A stretch of DNA of 64,000 bases, from positions 1 through 64,000 of the forward strand of contig SUYP01000006.1 of the NCBI GenBank assembly GCA_015060395.1, written 5' to 3'. A program made the position numbers and the translations under genes. Numbering within the stretch: position 1 is the first letter of the stretch; every line of letters begins with the position of its first letter. Shown here piece by piece: positions 7,919 through 17,065 of the stretch. The DNA is from Bacteroidales bacterium. GTDB taxonomy: Bacteria > Bacteroidota > Bacteroidia > Bacteroidales > UBA932. The notes beneath the pieces are model-generated. The model was not told the origin of the DNA. It made no database searches and saw only the letters and a list, made by a program, of their open reading frames with translations.

Positions 7919-9106
7919 TCACGGTCGTTGGTAGATGCGCAGGCCGAATTCGGGAACTATGCTCATCAGGTGGTCGAAAATGTCCGACTGCTTGCGTTCG
8001 AATGATGCCCAGGCCTTGTCATTGATGAAAAAATATACATAGACGGGAATACCGTATGGGGTGGCTTCCTTCTGGGTGACTATCAGGTCGAGAGAGGCAT
8101 TGACATCAGGATGGTTCCTCAGGTAGAGTTCTGTATATGTCCTGAACAGGCGTATGTTTTCTATGCCTCCCTCCGGCAGACGACCTTCGGGAAGGGTGCG
8201 TCTCCAGCCATCCATCACAGGTATGGCCTTGCAGATGTCGGCAATCATATCCTGACTGCAGACCTCGAGGCTGGTGACATCGATGAATATGGACTTGTCT
8301 GCCCGGCGTCCTCCGCTTTCCTGCATTCCGCGCCAGTTCTTGAACGGTGTGCTGACGAGGGTATAAGGAGGTATCATCGTGATGGTATTGTCCCAGTTAC
8401 GTACCTTGACGGTGTTGAGGGTGATCTCTTCGACAGTCCCGTTGGCACTCCCGTCCGGCATCTGTATCCAGTCTCCTATGCGGATCATCCTGTTCTGGGA
8501 CAATTGTACGCCGGCAACGAATCCGAGGATGCTGTCCTTGAATATGAGCATAAGCACGGCGGCGGATGCTCCCAGTCCCGTCAGCAGTACGGTTGGGGAT
8601 TTGTCGATCAGCACTGCGGTTATTATTATGCCTCCGACGAAATAAAGTATTACCTGCAGCCCCTGTACAAGGCCTTGAAGGGGATGACTCCGGTTCTTGT
8701 CGGTGGTTCTGTAGAAGTCAAGGAATGCCAGAAGCATTGCGTTGCCCACCATAATCATCACTATGAGCATATATATGATATCTGCTCTGTGCAGAAGCCT
8801 GATTATGCCCGCATCCTTCTCAAAAGCGATGTACGGAAGGAAATACAGTATAAGACCCGGAACCAGCAGGAGCAGGTGATGTCCTATCCGGCGCTTCACC
8901 AGAAAAGGATGCCATTTTGAGCGTCGGAGTCTTGCGCTATGAGTGGTCACACTTCTGAATATGCTCTGTATGAGCCAGTTGGTCCCTATCCCGATCAGGA
9001 TCATCAGGAGTATGAGCACACTTGTACTGATAAAGCCTGCAATGTCGGCGCTGATTTGAAGCCTGTCCGTCAGAAATTGTTCCGACCAATTCGCTATATT
9101 TGTCAT
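7919..9106 (-). CDS. MscS-family mechanosensitive channel (YbdG-like)
   Basis: A 395-residue inner-membrane channel. Five hydrophobic segments occupy the first ~200 residues. The pore-lining helix is visible as TGLGASAAVLMLIFKDSILGFVAG, followed by the MscS beta domain (IGDWIQM, GTVEEITLNTVKVRNWDNTITMIPPYTLVS). The extra N-terminal helices and ~400-residue length fit the YbdG-type branch. These channels release solutes during hypo-osmotic shock. The gene is single and divergent from the radical SAM gene. Confidence 0.9.
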   Translation of the reverse strand: MTNIANWSEQFLTDRLQISADIAGFISTSVLILLMILIGIGTNWLIQSIFRSVTTHSARLRRSKWHPFLVKRRIGHHLLLLVPGLILYFLPYIAFEKDAGIIRLLHRADIIYMLIVMIMVGNAMLLAFLDFYRTTDKNRSHPLQGLVQGLQVILYFVGGIIITAVLIDKSPTVLLTGLGASAAVLMLIFKDSILGFVAGVQLSQNRMIRIGDWIQMPDGSANGTVEEITLNTVKVRNWDNTITMIPPYTLVSTPFKNWRGMQESGGRRADKSIFIDVTSLEVCSQDMIADICKAIPVMDGWRRTLPEGRLPEGGIENIRLFRTYTELYLRNHPDVNASLDLIVTQKEATPYGIPVYVYFFINDKAWASFERKQSDIFDHLMSIVPEFGLRIYQRP

Positions 9107-9197
9107 TTCCGCTGTTTTTATGTGACAATCTCAATATCTGTGCAAATTGCGGAAGTATTTTGCACAATGCTCCGTTAATAAAGGCAAATGAGTTATT

Positions 9198-9827
9198 ATG
9201 ACAGATCGGAACAATGCGCCCATAACGGCCATATCCCGGCATAGGATAGGCATTGACGGGGAAGGAGTCACAACCCTGGTGGTCTTTCATTCCTGCCCTT
9301 TACGTTGCCGCTGGTGTCTGAATCCACAGACCTGGCGCGAGGGCTCGACCTTCAGGATGATGACTCCGCAGCAGCTTCTGATGAGCGTGCAGATGGATGA
9401 TCTTTATTTTCAGGCCACAGGCGGAGGGATCACTTTCGGAGGGGGAGAGCCGGCATTGAGGAGTATATTCATCGATGAATTCCGCAGGATCGCCCCTCAA
9501 GAGTGGAAGCTGAATATCGAGACTTCCCTGAATGTGCCTCAGGAACATATAGACAGGCTCTCGGGCATAATAGACGAGTGGGCGATAGACATCAAGGATA
9601 TGGATCCCGATATATATAAGGAATATACGGGGAGGAATAATGCGCAGGTGGTGTCGAATCTTGAATTTCTGGCGCAGAAGGGAGTGGTGGAAAAGTGTAT
9701 AGTCAGAGTGCCCCTGATACCGGAACATAATTCCGAGAATGACCGCCGGAACAGCATAACCGCTCTTAAGGCCCTGGGCTTCAGCAGGTTTGATATTTTT
9801 GAATACAAAAAAGACATTAACAAATAG
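9198..9827 (+). CDS. Radical SAM activating-enzyme-like protein
   Basis: A 209-residue radical SAM protein of the pyruvate formate-lyase / anaerobic ribonucleotide reductase activase type. The [4Fe-4S] motif is CX3CX2C at Cys33, Cys37 and Cys40 (SCPLRCRWC), followed by the GGGEP motif (ITFGGGEPAL) and a shortened TIM barrel (WAIDIKDMDPDIYKEYTGR). No glycyl radical enzyme gene lies beside it. The next gene starts 2 bp after its stop and encodes a four-cysteine protein, so the partner or substrate is probably that protein. The short length suggests activation or modification of a protein rather than a small molecule. Confidence 0.85.
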   Translation: MTDRNNAPITAISRHRIGIDGEGVTTLVVFHSCPLRCRWCLNPQTWREGSTFRMMTPQQLLMSVQMDDLYFQATGGGITFGGGEPALRSIFIDEFRRIAPQEWKLNIETSLNVPQEHIDRLSGIIDEWAIDIKDMDPDIYKEYTGRNNAQVVSNLEFLAQKGVVEKCIVRVPLIPEHNSENDRRNSITALKALGFSRFDIFEYKKDINK

Positions 9828-9829
9828 AT

Positions 9830-10621
9830 ATGATTATGGAAAGAGGTAAAAGAATCTGCAACGTCCTTAAGGATGTGAGGAAGAAGATTGCAGAAGAGAA
9901 TGAGATCGAGTATGTAACCACCGAATGCCAGCACAAGGGTGACTGCGCCGGCACCTGTCCGAAGTGTGAGGCGGAGGTGCGTTATCTGGAGTCGCAGCTG
10001 GCACGTCGCCGTCTGGCAGGCAGGACGGTGCGTCTGGCGGGACTCTCCCTCGGAATGGTCGCGGTTGCTCCGGCTCTTGTGTCCTGCGATGTGAAGGGTG
10101 ACCTGATTGTTGACGGAGAGATAGGACCGCCGCTTGCCGGAGATCCTGCAATTCCGGATAATGTGCAACTTGGAGAAAATCTCATTTTCGACCTCATCCC
10201 GGCAGAGGCCTTCATCCCTCTTTTCAAAGGAGGATGGGTGGAGTCTGAGGTATTTGATGTGTATCCTGACGGTAAGCTCGGGAAGGAGATACTTTCCAAT
10301 ATTGACGGATATGTTCCTCGTAGATATTCCGTACAGTCGGATGAGGAGGTCAAGGAGTATATCTCCAGCGATGCCGATCCTGACCTTCGCGAATACAGGA
10401 TGCATCAATATGCATATTCCCCATACAGCAACAGCCTTATGATCGGCAATGCCCTCAACCTGACCGTGGCCTCGATAGATGAGGACAGGATGGAATGCTA
10501 TGGCGAAGTCTTCTCGCGCAACTGGGCACCGGATGCCTTTATGGGTAAATATGTGTTCACGCGCGTAAGCGATGAGACCGTAGCTGAATGGGATGCGGCA
10601 TATACGACTCCGAAGGAGTAG
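9830..10621 (+). CDS. Cysteine-motif protein coupled to the radical SAM gene
   Basis: A protein of 261-263 residues (Met at 9830 or 9836; the second gives MERGKRICNVLKDVRKKIAE). The N-terminal part carries four cysteines in CX5CX3CX2C (GDCAGTCPKCEAEVRYLE, Cys31, 37, 41 and 44 from 9836), a spacing able to hold zinc or an Fe-S cluster. A hydrophobic stretch follows (VRLAGLSLGMVAVAPALVSC) that resembles an internal lipobox or membrane anchor. The remainder is a soluble domain I cannot assign. It starts 2 bp after the radical SAM gene and ends before a strong terminator, so the two form a two-gene operon. Function is unknown; substrate or electron partner of the radical SAM enzyme is an inference. 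Confidence 0.7.
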   Translation: MIMERGKRICNVLKDVRKKIAEENEIEYVTTECQHKGDCAGTCPKCEAEVRYLESQLARRRLAGRTVRLAGLSLGMVAVAPALVSCDVKGDLIVDGEIGPPLAGDPAIPDNVQLGENLIFDLIPAEAFIPLFKGGWVESEVFDVYPDGKLGKEILSNIDGYVPRRYSVQSDEEVKEYISSDADPDLREYRMHQYAYSPYSNSLMIGNALNLTVASIDEDRMECYGEVFSRNWAPDAFMGKYVFTRVSDETVAEWDAAYTTPKE

Positions 10622-10652
10622 CCTGATTCTGTCGTTTTTGAAACATTTTGTG

Positions 10653-10680
10653 GCCCTGTACCTGATGGTACAGGGCTTTG
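10653..10680 (+). terminator. Intrinsic terminator after the radical SAM operon
   Basis: A perfect 10-bp stem (GCCCTGTACC / GGTACAGGGC) with a TGAT loop is followed by TTTG. It lies 32 bp after the stop codon of the cysteine-motif gene. Confidence 0.75.
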
Positions 10681-10806
10681 TCGTTACCACATTCGTATAT
10701 CGGATGTAGTTATATAACAGATTGATAATCAGGAATAAATCGATATGTTTTCAAGTAAGAAATCCACTTCTTGCTTCAAATATGTCAGTTTTCAGATTTG
10801 ATTTGT

Positions 10807-10814
10807 TACATTTG
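10807..10814 (+). promoter_or_regulatory. -7 box for the SusC operon
   Basis: TACATTTG matches the Bacteroidetes TAnnTTTG box and lies 87 bp before the chosen SusC start, which leaves a long untranslated leader. About 45 bp further upstream an imperfect inverted repeat (AAGTAAGAA / TTCTTGCTT) could be an operator for the locus regulator. The 280 bp before SusC hold no gene. Confidence 0.5.
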
Positions 10815-10901
10815 CTTTGATAAAGTGTCTGCATCAGGGCGCAGACCGTGAAAAGACACACATATACTAACCAATTAATACTAACAACAAATTTCTACCG
10901 T

Positions 10902-13880
10902 ATGAGAAAATATCTGACTATGGTGGTGCTGCTTATTATGAGCATTCCGATGTTCGCCCAGCAGCATTCTGTAAAGGGTACGGTGGTTGACCAGAACGGA
11001 CAGCCGATAATCGGAATGACCGTTATGGAGCAGGGTACACAGAACGGTACCACCACCGACATTGATGGTAATTACCAGATCACTCTTTCCTCGGGGGGGG
11101 CAGTACTGGAGTTCACCGCACTTGGCTATTCAACAGTCGTCGAGCAGGTCAATAACCGTGCTGTCATCGATGTTGAATCTGCAGAAGAGGCAATGGTCCT
11201 CGATGCAGTCGTGGCCATCGGTTATGGTTCGGTCCGCAAGAAAGACCTCACCACAGCCGTTTCAACTGTTTCGACAGAGGATATGAAGCTTCGTCCTGTA
11301 ACTGAGGCTTCCGGATTCATCCAGGGTAAGGTTGCCGGTGTTACAGTACAGCAGACCAGCGGTCTCCCGGGAAGCGGTATGACAGTCCGTGTCCGTGGTG
11401 CATCTTCGATCGCATCTTCAAATGACCCTCTTTATGTCGTGGACGGTGTTCCGGTAGGTACCGGTAACTACGCGATCGCATATCTTTCTCCACAGGATAT
11501 CGAGACAATGCAGATCCTCAAGGATGCGTCTTCAGCAGCGATCTATGGTTCACGTGCGGCAAACGGTGTCGTTCTCATCACAACAAAGCAGGGTAAGAAG
11601 AGCAGAGGCCCTCAGGTGAGCCTCAATGCTTCAGTAGGTCTTGCCAATGTGGCAAAGACTTACGATGTGCTTAATGTGGCTGAGTATAAGGAACTGATGG
11701 ATGAGCTCGGAATGGTGAACCTTCCTGACGGACTCAAGGATGAGACAGACTGGTTCGAGGAGACTTACAAGACAGGTATCAACCAGAACTATCAGCTCTC
11801 TGTTTCGAATGCTACCGATAATATGAGATATTACATCAGCGGTGGTTATTCAGATGAGCAGGGTATCCTTCCAGTGGCTTTCAACAAGCGTTTCAACGTA
11901 AAGGCAAGCTTTGATTCAGACCTTTATGACTGGCTCAATGTAGGTGCCAACGTCGCTTATTCACATTATAAGAACAACGGTATCATCTCAGGTACAGGTT
12001 CTAACCGTGCCGGCGTTGTCCTTTCAGTGATCAACACTCCTACTTACGCAAAGCCTTGGAGCGAGACCAATCCGAACTGGTACTGGACTGAGTTCTACGG
12101 AGCAAACCTTACTACTCCTTCAGAGAACCTCGCCAGAACAGAGAACAATTACTCTCAGACTGACCGTCTCCTCCTCACAGGTTACGCTCAGATCAACTTC
12201 ACAAAGAACTTCAAGTTCAAGTCAACCGTGTCTATGGACCGCAGATGGGTACACAGCTACTCGTTCCTCGATCCTATCAAGACTTCTTACGGACGTACAC
12301 AGCACGGTGAGGCTTCATCTTCAAGAAGCGATGATATGAGAATGGTGTATGACAACATCTTCACATATAACAACAGCTGGAATGCAAAGCACAATTTCGA
12401 GGCTATGGCCGGTACTTCTGCTACAACTTCACGCTGGGAGAACCTCTCCGGTTCAAGAAGCCACTTCTCACCAGACTACAACAATGCCATCTTCGGTATC
12501 AACGGAGGTAACAAGGGTGGTCTCAGAGGTCAGTCACAGGGCTTTGCAAAGTGGGCCATTATGTCATATCTCGCACGAGTATCATACAACTTCGACAGCA
12601 AGTACTATGTGACCGTTAACTTCCGTGCCGACGGTTCTTCAAAGCTTGCTCCTGGCAACCGTTGGGGCTACTTCCCTTCAGCATCAGTCGCTTGGCGTAT
12701 TTCCGGTGAAGACTTTATGAAGGATGTTACCTGGATCAACGACCTCAAGATCCGTGCAGGTTGGGGACAGCAGGGTAACCAGTCAGGTCTCGCTGACTAT
12801 GCCTGGGTACAGCAGTACAATACCAACTATTATGACTGGACCAAGACCGAGTTCGCAGATGCAACTCCTACCCTCGGCGGCAAGAGCAACATCGGTAACA
12901 AGGACCTCACCTGGGAGACTACAACCCAGACCAACATCGGTATCGACTGGTCTATGTTCAACAGCAGACTCATCGTTACCCTCGACGGTTACTACAAATA
13001 TACCAAGGACCTCCTTATGAACGTCCCTCTTCCTTCTCCATATCCAAGCATCTACCGCAACGAAGGTGAGATGTCCAACTGGGGTCTCGAGCTCGCTATC
13101 AATTCAGTGAACATCGAGAAGAACGACTGGAGATGGACAACCGACTTCAACATCTCTATGAACCGCAACAAGCTCGAGAAGCTCAACCTCCAGCAGGTTT
13201 ACTACTATACGCAGACTTCAGAGGCTCTCAGCGAGTATGTGGTACGTATGACTCCTGGCCAGCCTCTTTCACAGTTCTGGGGCTATACTGCAAAGGGTGT
13301 CGATCCTGAGACAGGTATGATCATCTATGAGGACTACAACGGTGACGGCAAGGTGAATGTAGCCGACAAGCATTATATCGGTGACGCGAACCCTCTCTTT
13401 ACTGCCGGTCTTACCAATACAATCAGCTGGAAGGGTCTCAACCTCAGCTTCCTCCTCACTTCTTCAGTAGGAAACGACATCTACAACGCTTCCAAGATCG
13501 AGATGATCGGTATGTACACCGGCGGTAACCAGATCAAGGATGTTGTAAGACGTTGGAGAATTCCAGGACAGATCACAGACATTCCGAAGGCAGGTGAACT
13601 TGACAACCTCAGGGCATCTACAAGATGGATCGAGGACGGTTCTTACCTCAAGGTGAAGAACATCACCCTTTCTTACGACATCACTCATCCGGCTCTCAAG
13701 AAGGCGAACATCAACCGCATCCAGCCTTACATAACCCTGGACAATATGATCACCTTCACAAACTACACAGGTTATGACCCTGAAATGAGCCAATATACAA
13801 GCGCAACTTCAATGGGTATCGACTGGGGTACATACCCTTGTGTGAAGACAGTGCTTTTCGGTGTCAATGTTGAGTTCTAA
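10902..13880 (+). CDS. SusC/RagA-family TonB-dependent outer-membrane transporter
   Basis: A 992-residue glycan importer counted from the ATG at 10902, which gives a proper signal peptide (MRKYLTMVVLLIMSIPMFAQ); the earlier in-frame Met adds a non-signal leader. After the signal come a carboxypeptidase-D-like domain (VKGTVVDQNGQPIIGMTV), the plug (VVAIGYGSVRKKDLTTAVST) and a 22-strand barrel. SusC proteins pass oligosaccharides through the outer membrane using TonB energy, with SusD as a lid. The SusD partner begins 20 bp downstream. A run of eight G residues lies in the early coding region (11093-11100). Confidence 0.95.
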   Translation: MRKYLTMVVLLIMSIPMFAQQHSVKGTVVDQNGQPIIGMTVMEQGTQNGTTTDIDGNYQITLSSGGAVLEFTALGYSTVVEQVNNRAVIDVESAEEAMVLDAVVAIGYGSVRKKDLTTAVSTVSTEDMKLRPVTEASGFIQGKVAGVTVQQTSGLPGSGMTVRVRGASSIASSNDPLYVVDGVPVGTGNYAIAYLSPQDIETMQILKDASSAAIYGSRAANGVVLITTKQGKKSRGPQVSLNASVGLANVAKTYDVLNVAEYKELMDELGMVNLPDGLKDETDWFEETYKTGINQNYQLSVSNATDNMRYYISGGYSDEQGILPVAFNKRFNVKASFDSDLYDWLNVGANVAYSHYKNNGIISGTGSNRAGVVLSVINTPTYAKPWSETNPNWYWTEFYGANLTTPSENLARTENNYSQTDRLLLTGYAQINFTKNFKFKSTVSMDRRWVHSYSFLDPIKTSYGRTQHGEASSSRSDDMRMVYDNIFTYNNSWNAKHNFEAMAGTSATTSRWENLSGSRSHFSPDYNNAIFGINGGNKGGLRGQSQGFAKWAIMSYLARVSYNFDSKYYVTVNFRADGSSKLAPGNRWGYFPSASVAWRISGEDFMKDVTWINDLKIRAGWGQQGNQSGLADYAWVQQYNTNYYDWTKTEFADATPTLGGKSNIGNKDLTWETTTQTNIGIDWSMFNSRLIVTLDGYYKYTKDLLMNVPLPSPYPSIYRNEGEMSNWGLELAINSVNIEKNDWRWTTDFNISMNRNKLEKLNLQQVYYYTQTSEALSEYVVRMTPGQPLSQFWGYTAKGVDPETGMIIYEDYNGDGKVNVADKHYIGDANPLFTAGLTNTISWKGLNLSFLLTSSVGNDIYNASKIEMIGMYTGGNQIKDVVRRWRIPGQITDIPKAGELDNLRASTRWIEDGSYLKVKNITLSYDITHPALKKANINRIQPYITLDNMITFTNYTGYDPEMSQYTSATSMGIDWGTYPCVKTVLFGVNVEF
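11093..11100 (+). repeat. G8 homopolymer inside the SusC coding region
   Basis: Eight consecutive G residues encode part of the Ser-Gly-Gly stretch of the carboxypeptidase-D-like domain, about 64 codons into the gene. A one-base length change would end translation early. The present length keeps the frame open. Confidence 0.85.
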
Positions 13881-13900
13881 TCATTAAATAAGGAAAGAAA

Positions 13901-15409
13901 ATGAAAAAGATATATACAATTCTCGCTCTCGCTTCCCTTATTGTCCTCTCTTCTTGTGAGCTCACCCTCTATCCTGAAACCGGATACAGCGAGGGAAATG
14001 TAACGGTGGATGAAAATGCAAACGAGTCTCAGTACTCCACCAGAGAGGATATGAAGGGTCTTAGAGACGCAATGTACAGCAGCTGGACAAAGGATATCCA
14101 GGAAAAGGGTTATCTCGACTGGCTGGTTTATGCTGAGTGCCGTGCGGACAACGCTTACGGCGGAAACCCTGGAACAGGTGAGCTTATGGCCATCGAGGCT
14201 AACAAGCAGGACGGTGAGAACAAGAACGTAGTCCGTGACTGGGACTGGTATCAGGGACAGGTCAGCAACTGCAACAACCTCATCTGCAACATCGACCGTA
14301 TCAAGGAGGCAGATCCTACAATGACAGACAAGGAGTATCGCGAGTGGAAGTCCGAGGCTTACTGCTGGAGGGCTTGGAACCTCTTCCAGATGTCACAGCT
14401 CTGGGGTGATATTCCTCTGGTAAACACCATTCCGCCTGCAATCACTGCAGAGAACATCGAGGAAGTTTATGACGCTTACTTCCCGGGCAGAACTCCAAGA
14501 GCTGATATCTATGCTCAGATCATCGAGGAACTCGAGTTCGCTTGCGAGAATGCTCCTGATATGGATCCTGGCAACAAGCACCTCTTCACAAAGGCTTTCG
14601 CTCACGGTATGCTTGCAAGAGTATATGCAGAGGCTACAGCTCAGGATTGGAACAAGGTGGCTCAGCATTGTGCTGCAATAGAGGGAATGGGCTACAAGCT
14701 CGTTGATGATTACGGCCAGATGTGGGCATACGATGATTCTGACGCAGTCCGCAATACTTCCGAGTCCATCTTCGAGATCACCTGGACAAGATCAAGCGGT
14801 AACTGGGTGTGGATGATGTTCCACAGAAATGCATACAATCCGGATGACAGCTACTCCTGGATCAAGTGGATCACTCCATCACGCGACCTCATCGCTGCAT
14901 ACGATGCAGAGGGTGACACTGAGAGAAAGAACGGATGTATCGTTTATGACGAAGCTATCTGGTCTAACTATTACCCTGGCACCGAGTATGCATTTATGCA
15001 CAAGGTTCCTACCAATGCATCATCTATCATCCTTATGCGTCTTGGTGAGATCTATCTCCTTCACGCAGAGGCTCTTGCAATGACAGGTGACCTTGCCGGC
15101 GCGACTGAGTATGTAAACAGGATCCGCGAGCGTGCGGGCATCAAGACCATTTCTGTTCCTGCTTCACAGGATGCTATGATCGATGCTATCCTTCACGAGC
15201 GTCGTCTCGAGCTTGCGTTCGAGGGATTCCGTTTCTTCGACCTTCTCCGTCACGGATTTGACAGAGCAAAGGCTATCCACGATGCAATGCCTCAGCAGGA
15301 TAAGTACTGGCAGCCAAGATTCCCTCTCACAGAGGAGACTGTCTATATGCCTATCCCTCAGACCGCTCTTGACAACAACCCTAGCCTTGTTCAGAACGCT
15401 GGCTATTAA
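13901..15409 (+). CDS. SusD/RagB-family glycan-binding lipoprotein
   Basis: A 502-residue surface lipoprotein with a lipobox (SLIVLSSCEL) and the SusD fold. It has the N-terminal YSTREDMKGLRDAMYSSWT region, the TPR-like helices, the EIYLLHAEALAMTGDLAGATEYVNRIRERAG signature and the C-terminal LHERRLELAFEGFRFFDLLRHG motif. It binds glycan chains and closes over the SusC barrel. It is 20 bp downstream of SusC and upstream of the GH30 gene in one operon. Confidence 0.95.
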   Translation: MKKIYTILALASLIVLSSCELTLYPETGYSEGNVTVDENANESQYSTREDMKGLRDAMYSSWTKDIQEKGYLDWLVYAECRADNAYGGNPGTGELMAIEANKQDGENKNVVRDWDWYQGQVSNCNNLICNIDRIKEADPTMTDKEYREWKSEAYCWRAWNLFQMSQLWGDIPLVNTIPPAITAENIEEVYDAYFPGRTPRADIYAQIIEELEFACENAPDMDPGNKHLFTKAFAHGMLARVYAEATAQDWNKVAQHCAAIEGMGYKLVDDYGQMWAYDDSDAVRNTSESIFEITWTRSSGNWVWMMFHRNAYNPDDSYSWIKWITPSRDLIAAYDAEGDTERKNGCIVYDEAIWSNYYPGTEYAFMHKVPTNASSIILMRLGEIYLLHAEALAMTGDLAGATEYVNRIRERAGIKTISVPASQDAMIDAILHERRLELAFEGFRFFDLLRHGFDRAKAIHDAMPQQDKYWQPRFPLTEETVYMPIPQTALDNNPSLVQNAGY

Positions 15410-15421
15410 TAGTAAGACTAT

Positions 15422-17008
15422 ATGAAGATATCAAAGATATTTCTTTCCGGAATCCTGGTCTGCCTGTGTGCCTGCAACTGCACTACAGACAAGCCGGATA
15501 ACGACCAGAAAGAACCTGAGAATCCGACACCGGAGGTTCCGGAAGTTGTTGCCAAGGACGTTGCAGCATACGTGACTTCGGCAGACAGCAGGAATCAGTT
15601 CAAGAAGACCACCTTCGATTTCGGAAAGCCGGGAAGTATGTCTCCGTATCAGGTGACATACGACAAGACTGCTCTTGCAGCCGAGCCTGTGGACGGTTTC
15701 GGACTCGCGGTGACCACTTCAGCAGCCTACAATCTTCTGAAGATGGCTCCAGCAGACAGGACAGCATTCCTTGAGGAGACATTCTCACGCGAGAAGGGTG
15801 CCGGTATGAGTCTCATCCGTGTGGCTATCGGAGCTTCAGACTTCTGTCTTGCCGACAACTACACCTGGTGTGACACTCCTGGTCTGGAGAACTTCGCTGT
15901 TCATTCAGAGGATAAGGATTACCTCTTCCCTGTTCTCAAGGAGATATATGCGATCAACCCTGATGTGAAGATCATCGGTTCGCCTTGGTCCTGCCCTCAG
16001 TGGATGAAGTGCAATATGCCTGGTGGAAACAACTGGGACGTGTCGAAGTTCAATGTTCCTGTGACTGACGAGACTACATATAATTCGTGGACAGGCGGCC
16101 GCCTCAAGCCATCCTGCTATGATGACTATGCAGAGTACTTCGTGAAGTGGATCCAGACTATGGAAAAGGAAGGCTTCGACATACACGGGGTCACAATGCA
16201 GAACGAGCCACTTAATCCCGGCAACTCTATGTCTCTGGTGATGCCTTGGCAGGATCAGAAGGAGTTCGTGAAGGTTCTCGGTCCGGCAATGGACAAGGCC
16301 GGTCTTGCTGATGTGGAGATTCTCCTTTTCGACCATAACTTCAATTATGACGGCAAGGAAGGTCAGGACAATTATCCTCTCAACATCTATGCTGACCCTG
16401 AGGCTTACAAATGGGCTGACGGTTCCGCTTGGCACAACTATGGCGGAAGTGTGACCGAACTTAATGAGATCTATAAGACCCATCCTGAGAAGAAGATCTA
16501 TTTCACTGAGGCTTCTATCGGAGAGTGGATCGGCGGATGGGAAGACAGATGGGATTTCAACTTCCTTTCCAACTGCTTGGTTCCTGATTTCTCTACAATG
16601 TTCCTCGGCGTGCTTTCACGTGGTGGAAGAGGATCGGTTCTCTGGAACCTTATGCTCGATGACAAGAGAGGTCCGTACAGCAGACACGACGGTTCCTGCA
16701 AGACCTGCTACGGTGGTGTGACCATCAATTCGGCAGACTACAAGACCATCGTGAAGAACAGCCATTGGTTCGACTGCGCTCACGCTTCTGTAGCTCTCAA
16801 GCCAGGTGCAAGAAGGATGGAGCACAAGAGCTTTGAGCTTCCGTCAGGAATAGAGCTTCAGATGTATCTCAATCCTGACAACACAGTCGGAGTTCTGATC
16901 TGCAACAACAGTTCCAAGAATCAGGATTTTGTGTTTGCAAGCACAAAGCATACAGTCAAGTATAATGTACCTGCAAAGAGCATAGCATCTCTTATCTGGC
17001 AGGAGTAA
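15422..17008 (+). CDS. GH30-family glycoside hydrolase, surface lipoprotein
   Basis: A 528-residue enzyme with a lipobox (CLCACNC). The (beta/alpha)8 domain carries the GH30 acid/base Glu262 in VTMQNEP and the nucleophile Glu363 in IYFTEASIG; the small beta domain closes the C-terminus (IELQMYLNPDNTVGVLICNN). GH30 includes beta-1,6-glucanases (subfamily 3), glucosylceramidases and xylanases. The SGSPWSCPQWMK-type loop and SusCD context fit an endo-beta-1,6-glucanase, but the subfamily is inferred. The gene is 12 bp after SusD. Confidence 0.88.
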   Translation: MKISKIFLSGILVCLCACNCTTDKPDNDQKEPENPTPEVPEVVAKDVAAYVTSADSRNQFKKTTFDFGKPGSMSPYQVTYDKTALAAEPVDGFGLAVTTSAAYNLLKMAPADRTAFLEETFSREKGAGMSLIRVAIGASDFCLADNYTWCDTPGLENFAVHSEDKDYLFPVLKEIYAINPDVKIIGSPWSCPQWMKCNMPGGNNWDVSKFNVPVTDETTYNSWTGGRLKPSCYDDYAEYFVKWIQTMEKEGFDIHGVTMQNEPLNPGNSMSLVMPWQDQKEFVKVLGPAMDKAGLADVEILLFDHNFNYDGKEGQDNYPLNIYADPEAYKWADGSAWHNYGGSVTELNEIYKTHPEKKIYFTEASIGEWIGGWEDRWDFNFLSNCLVPDFSTMFLGVLSRGGRGSVLWNLMLDDKRGPYSRHDGSCKTCYGGVTINSADYKTIVKNSHWFDCAHASVALKPGARRMEHKSFELPSGIELQMYLNPDNTVGVLICNNSSKNQDFVFASTKHTVKYNVPAKSIASLIWQE

Positions 17009-17021
17009 ATGACATTTAGTC

Positions 17022-17042
17022 ATTCCCGGCTTGACCGGGAAT
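17022..17042 (+). repeat. Short palindromic repeat inside the SusC operon
   Basis: ATTCCCGG and CCGGGAAT form an 8-bp stem around CTTGA, between the GH30 stop and the SusE-like start. The sequence resembles widespread REP-type units of the TCATTCCCG...CGGGAATC type. As RNA it could act as a processing or attenuation stem between the two genes. Confidence 0.6.
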
Positions 17043-17065
17043 CCAAAACAATAAAAAAGATAGAT

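Noticed and set aside
9539..10690. 383-residue open frame antisense to the radical SAM and cysteine-motif genes
   Set aside because: Both sense frames have clear motifs and tight coupling; the antisense protein has no recognisable family and runs through the terminator.
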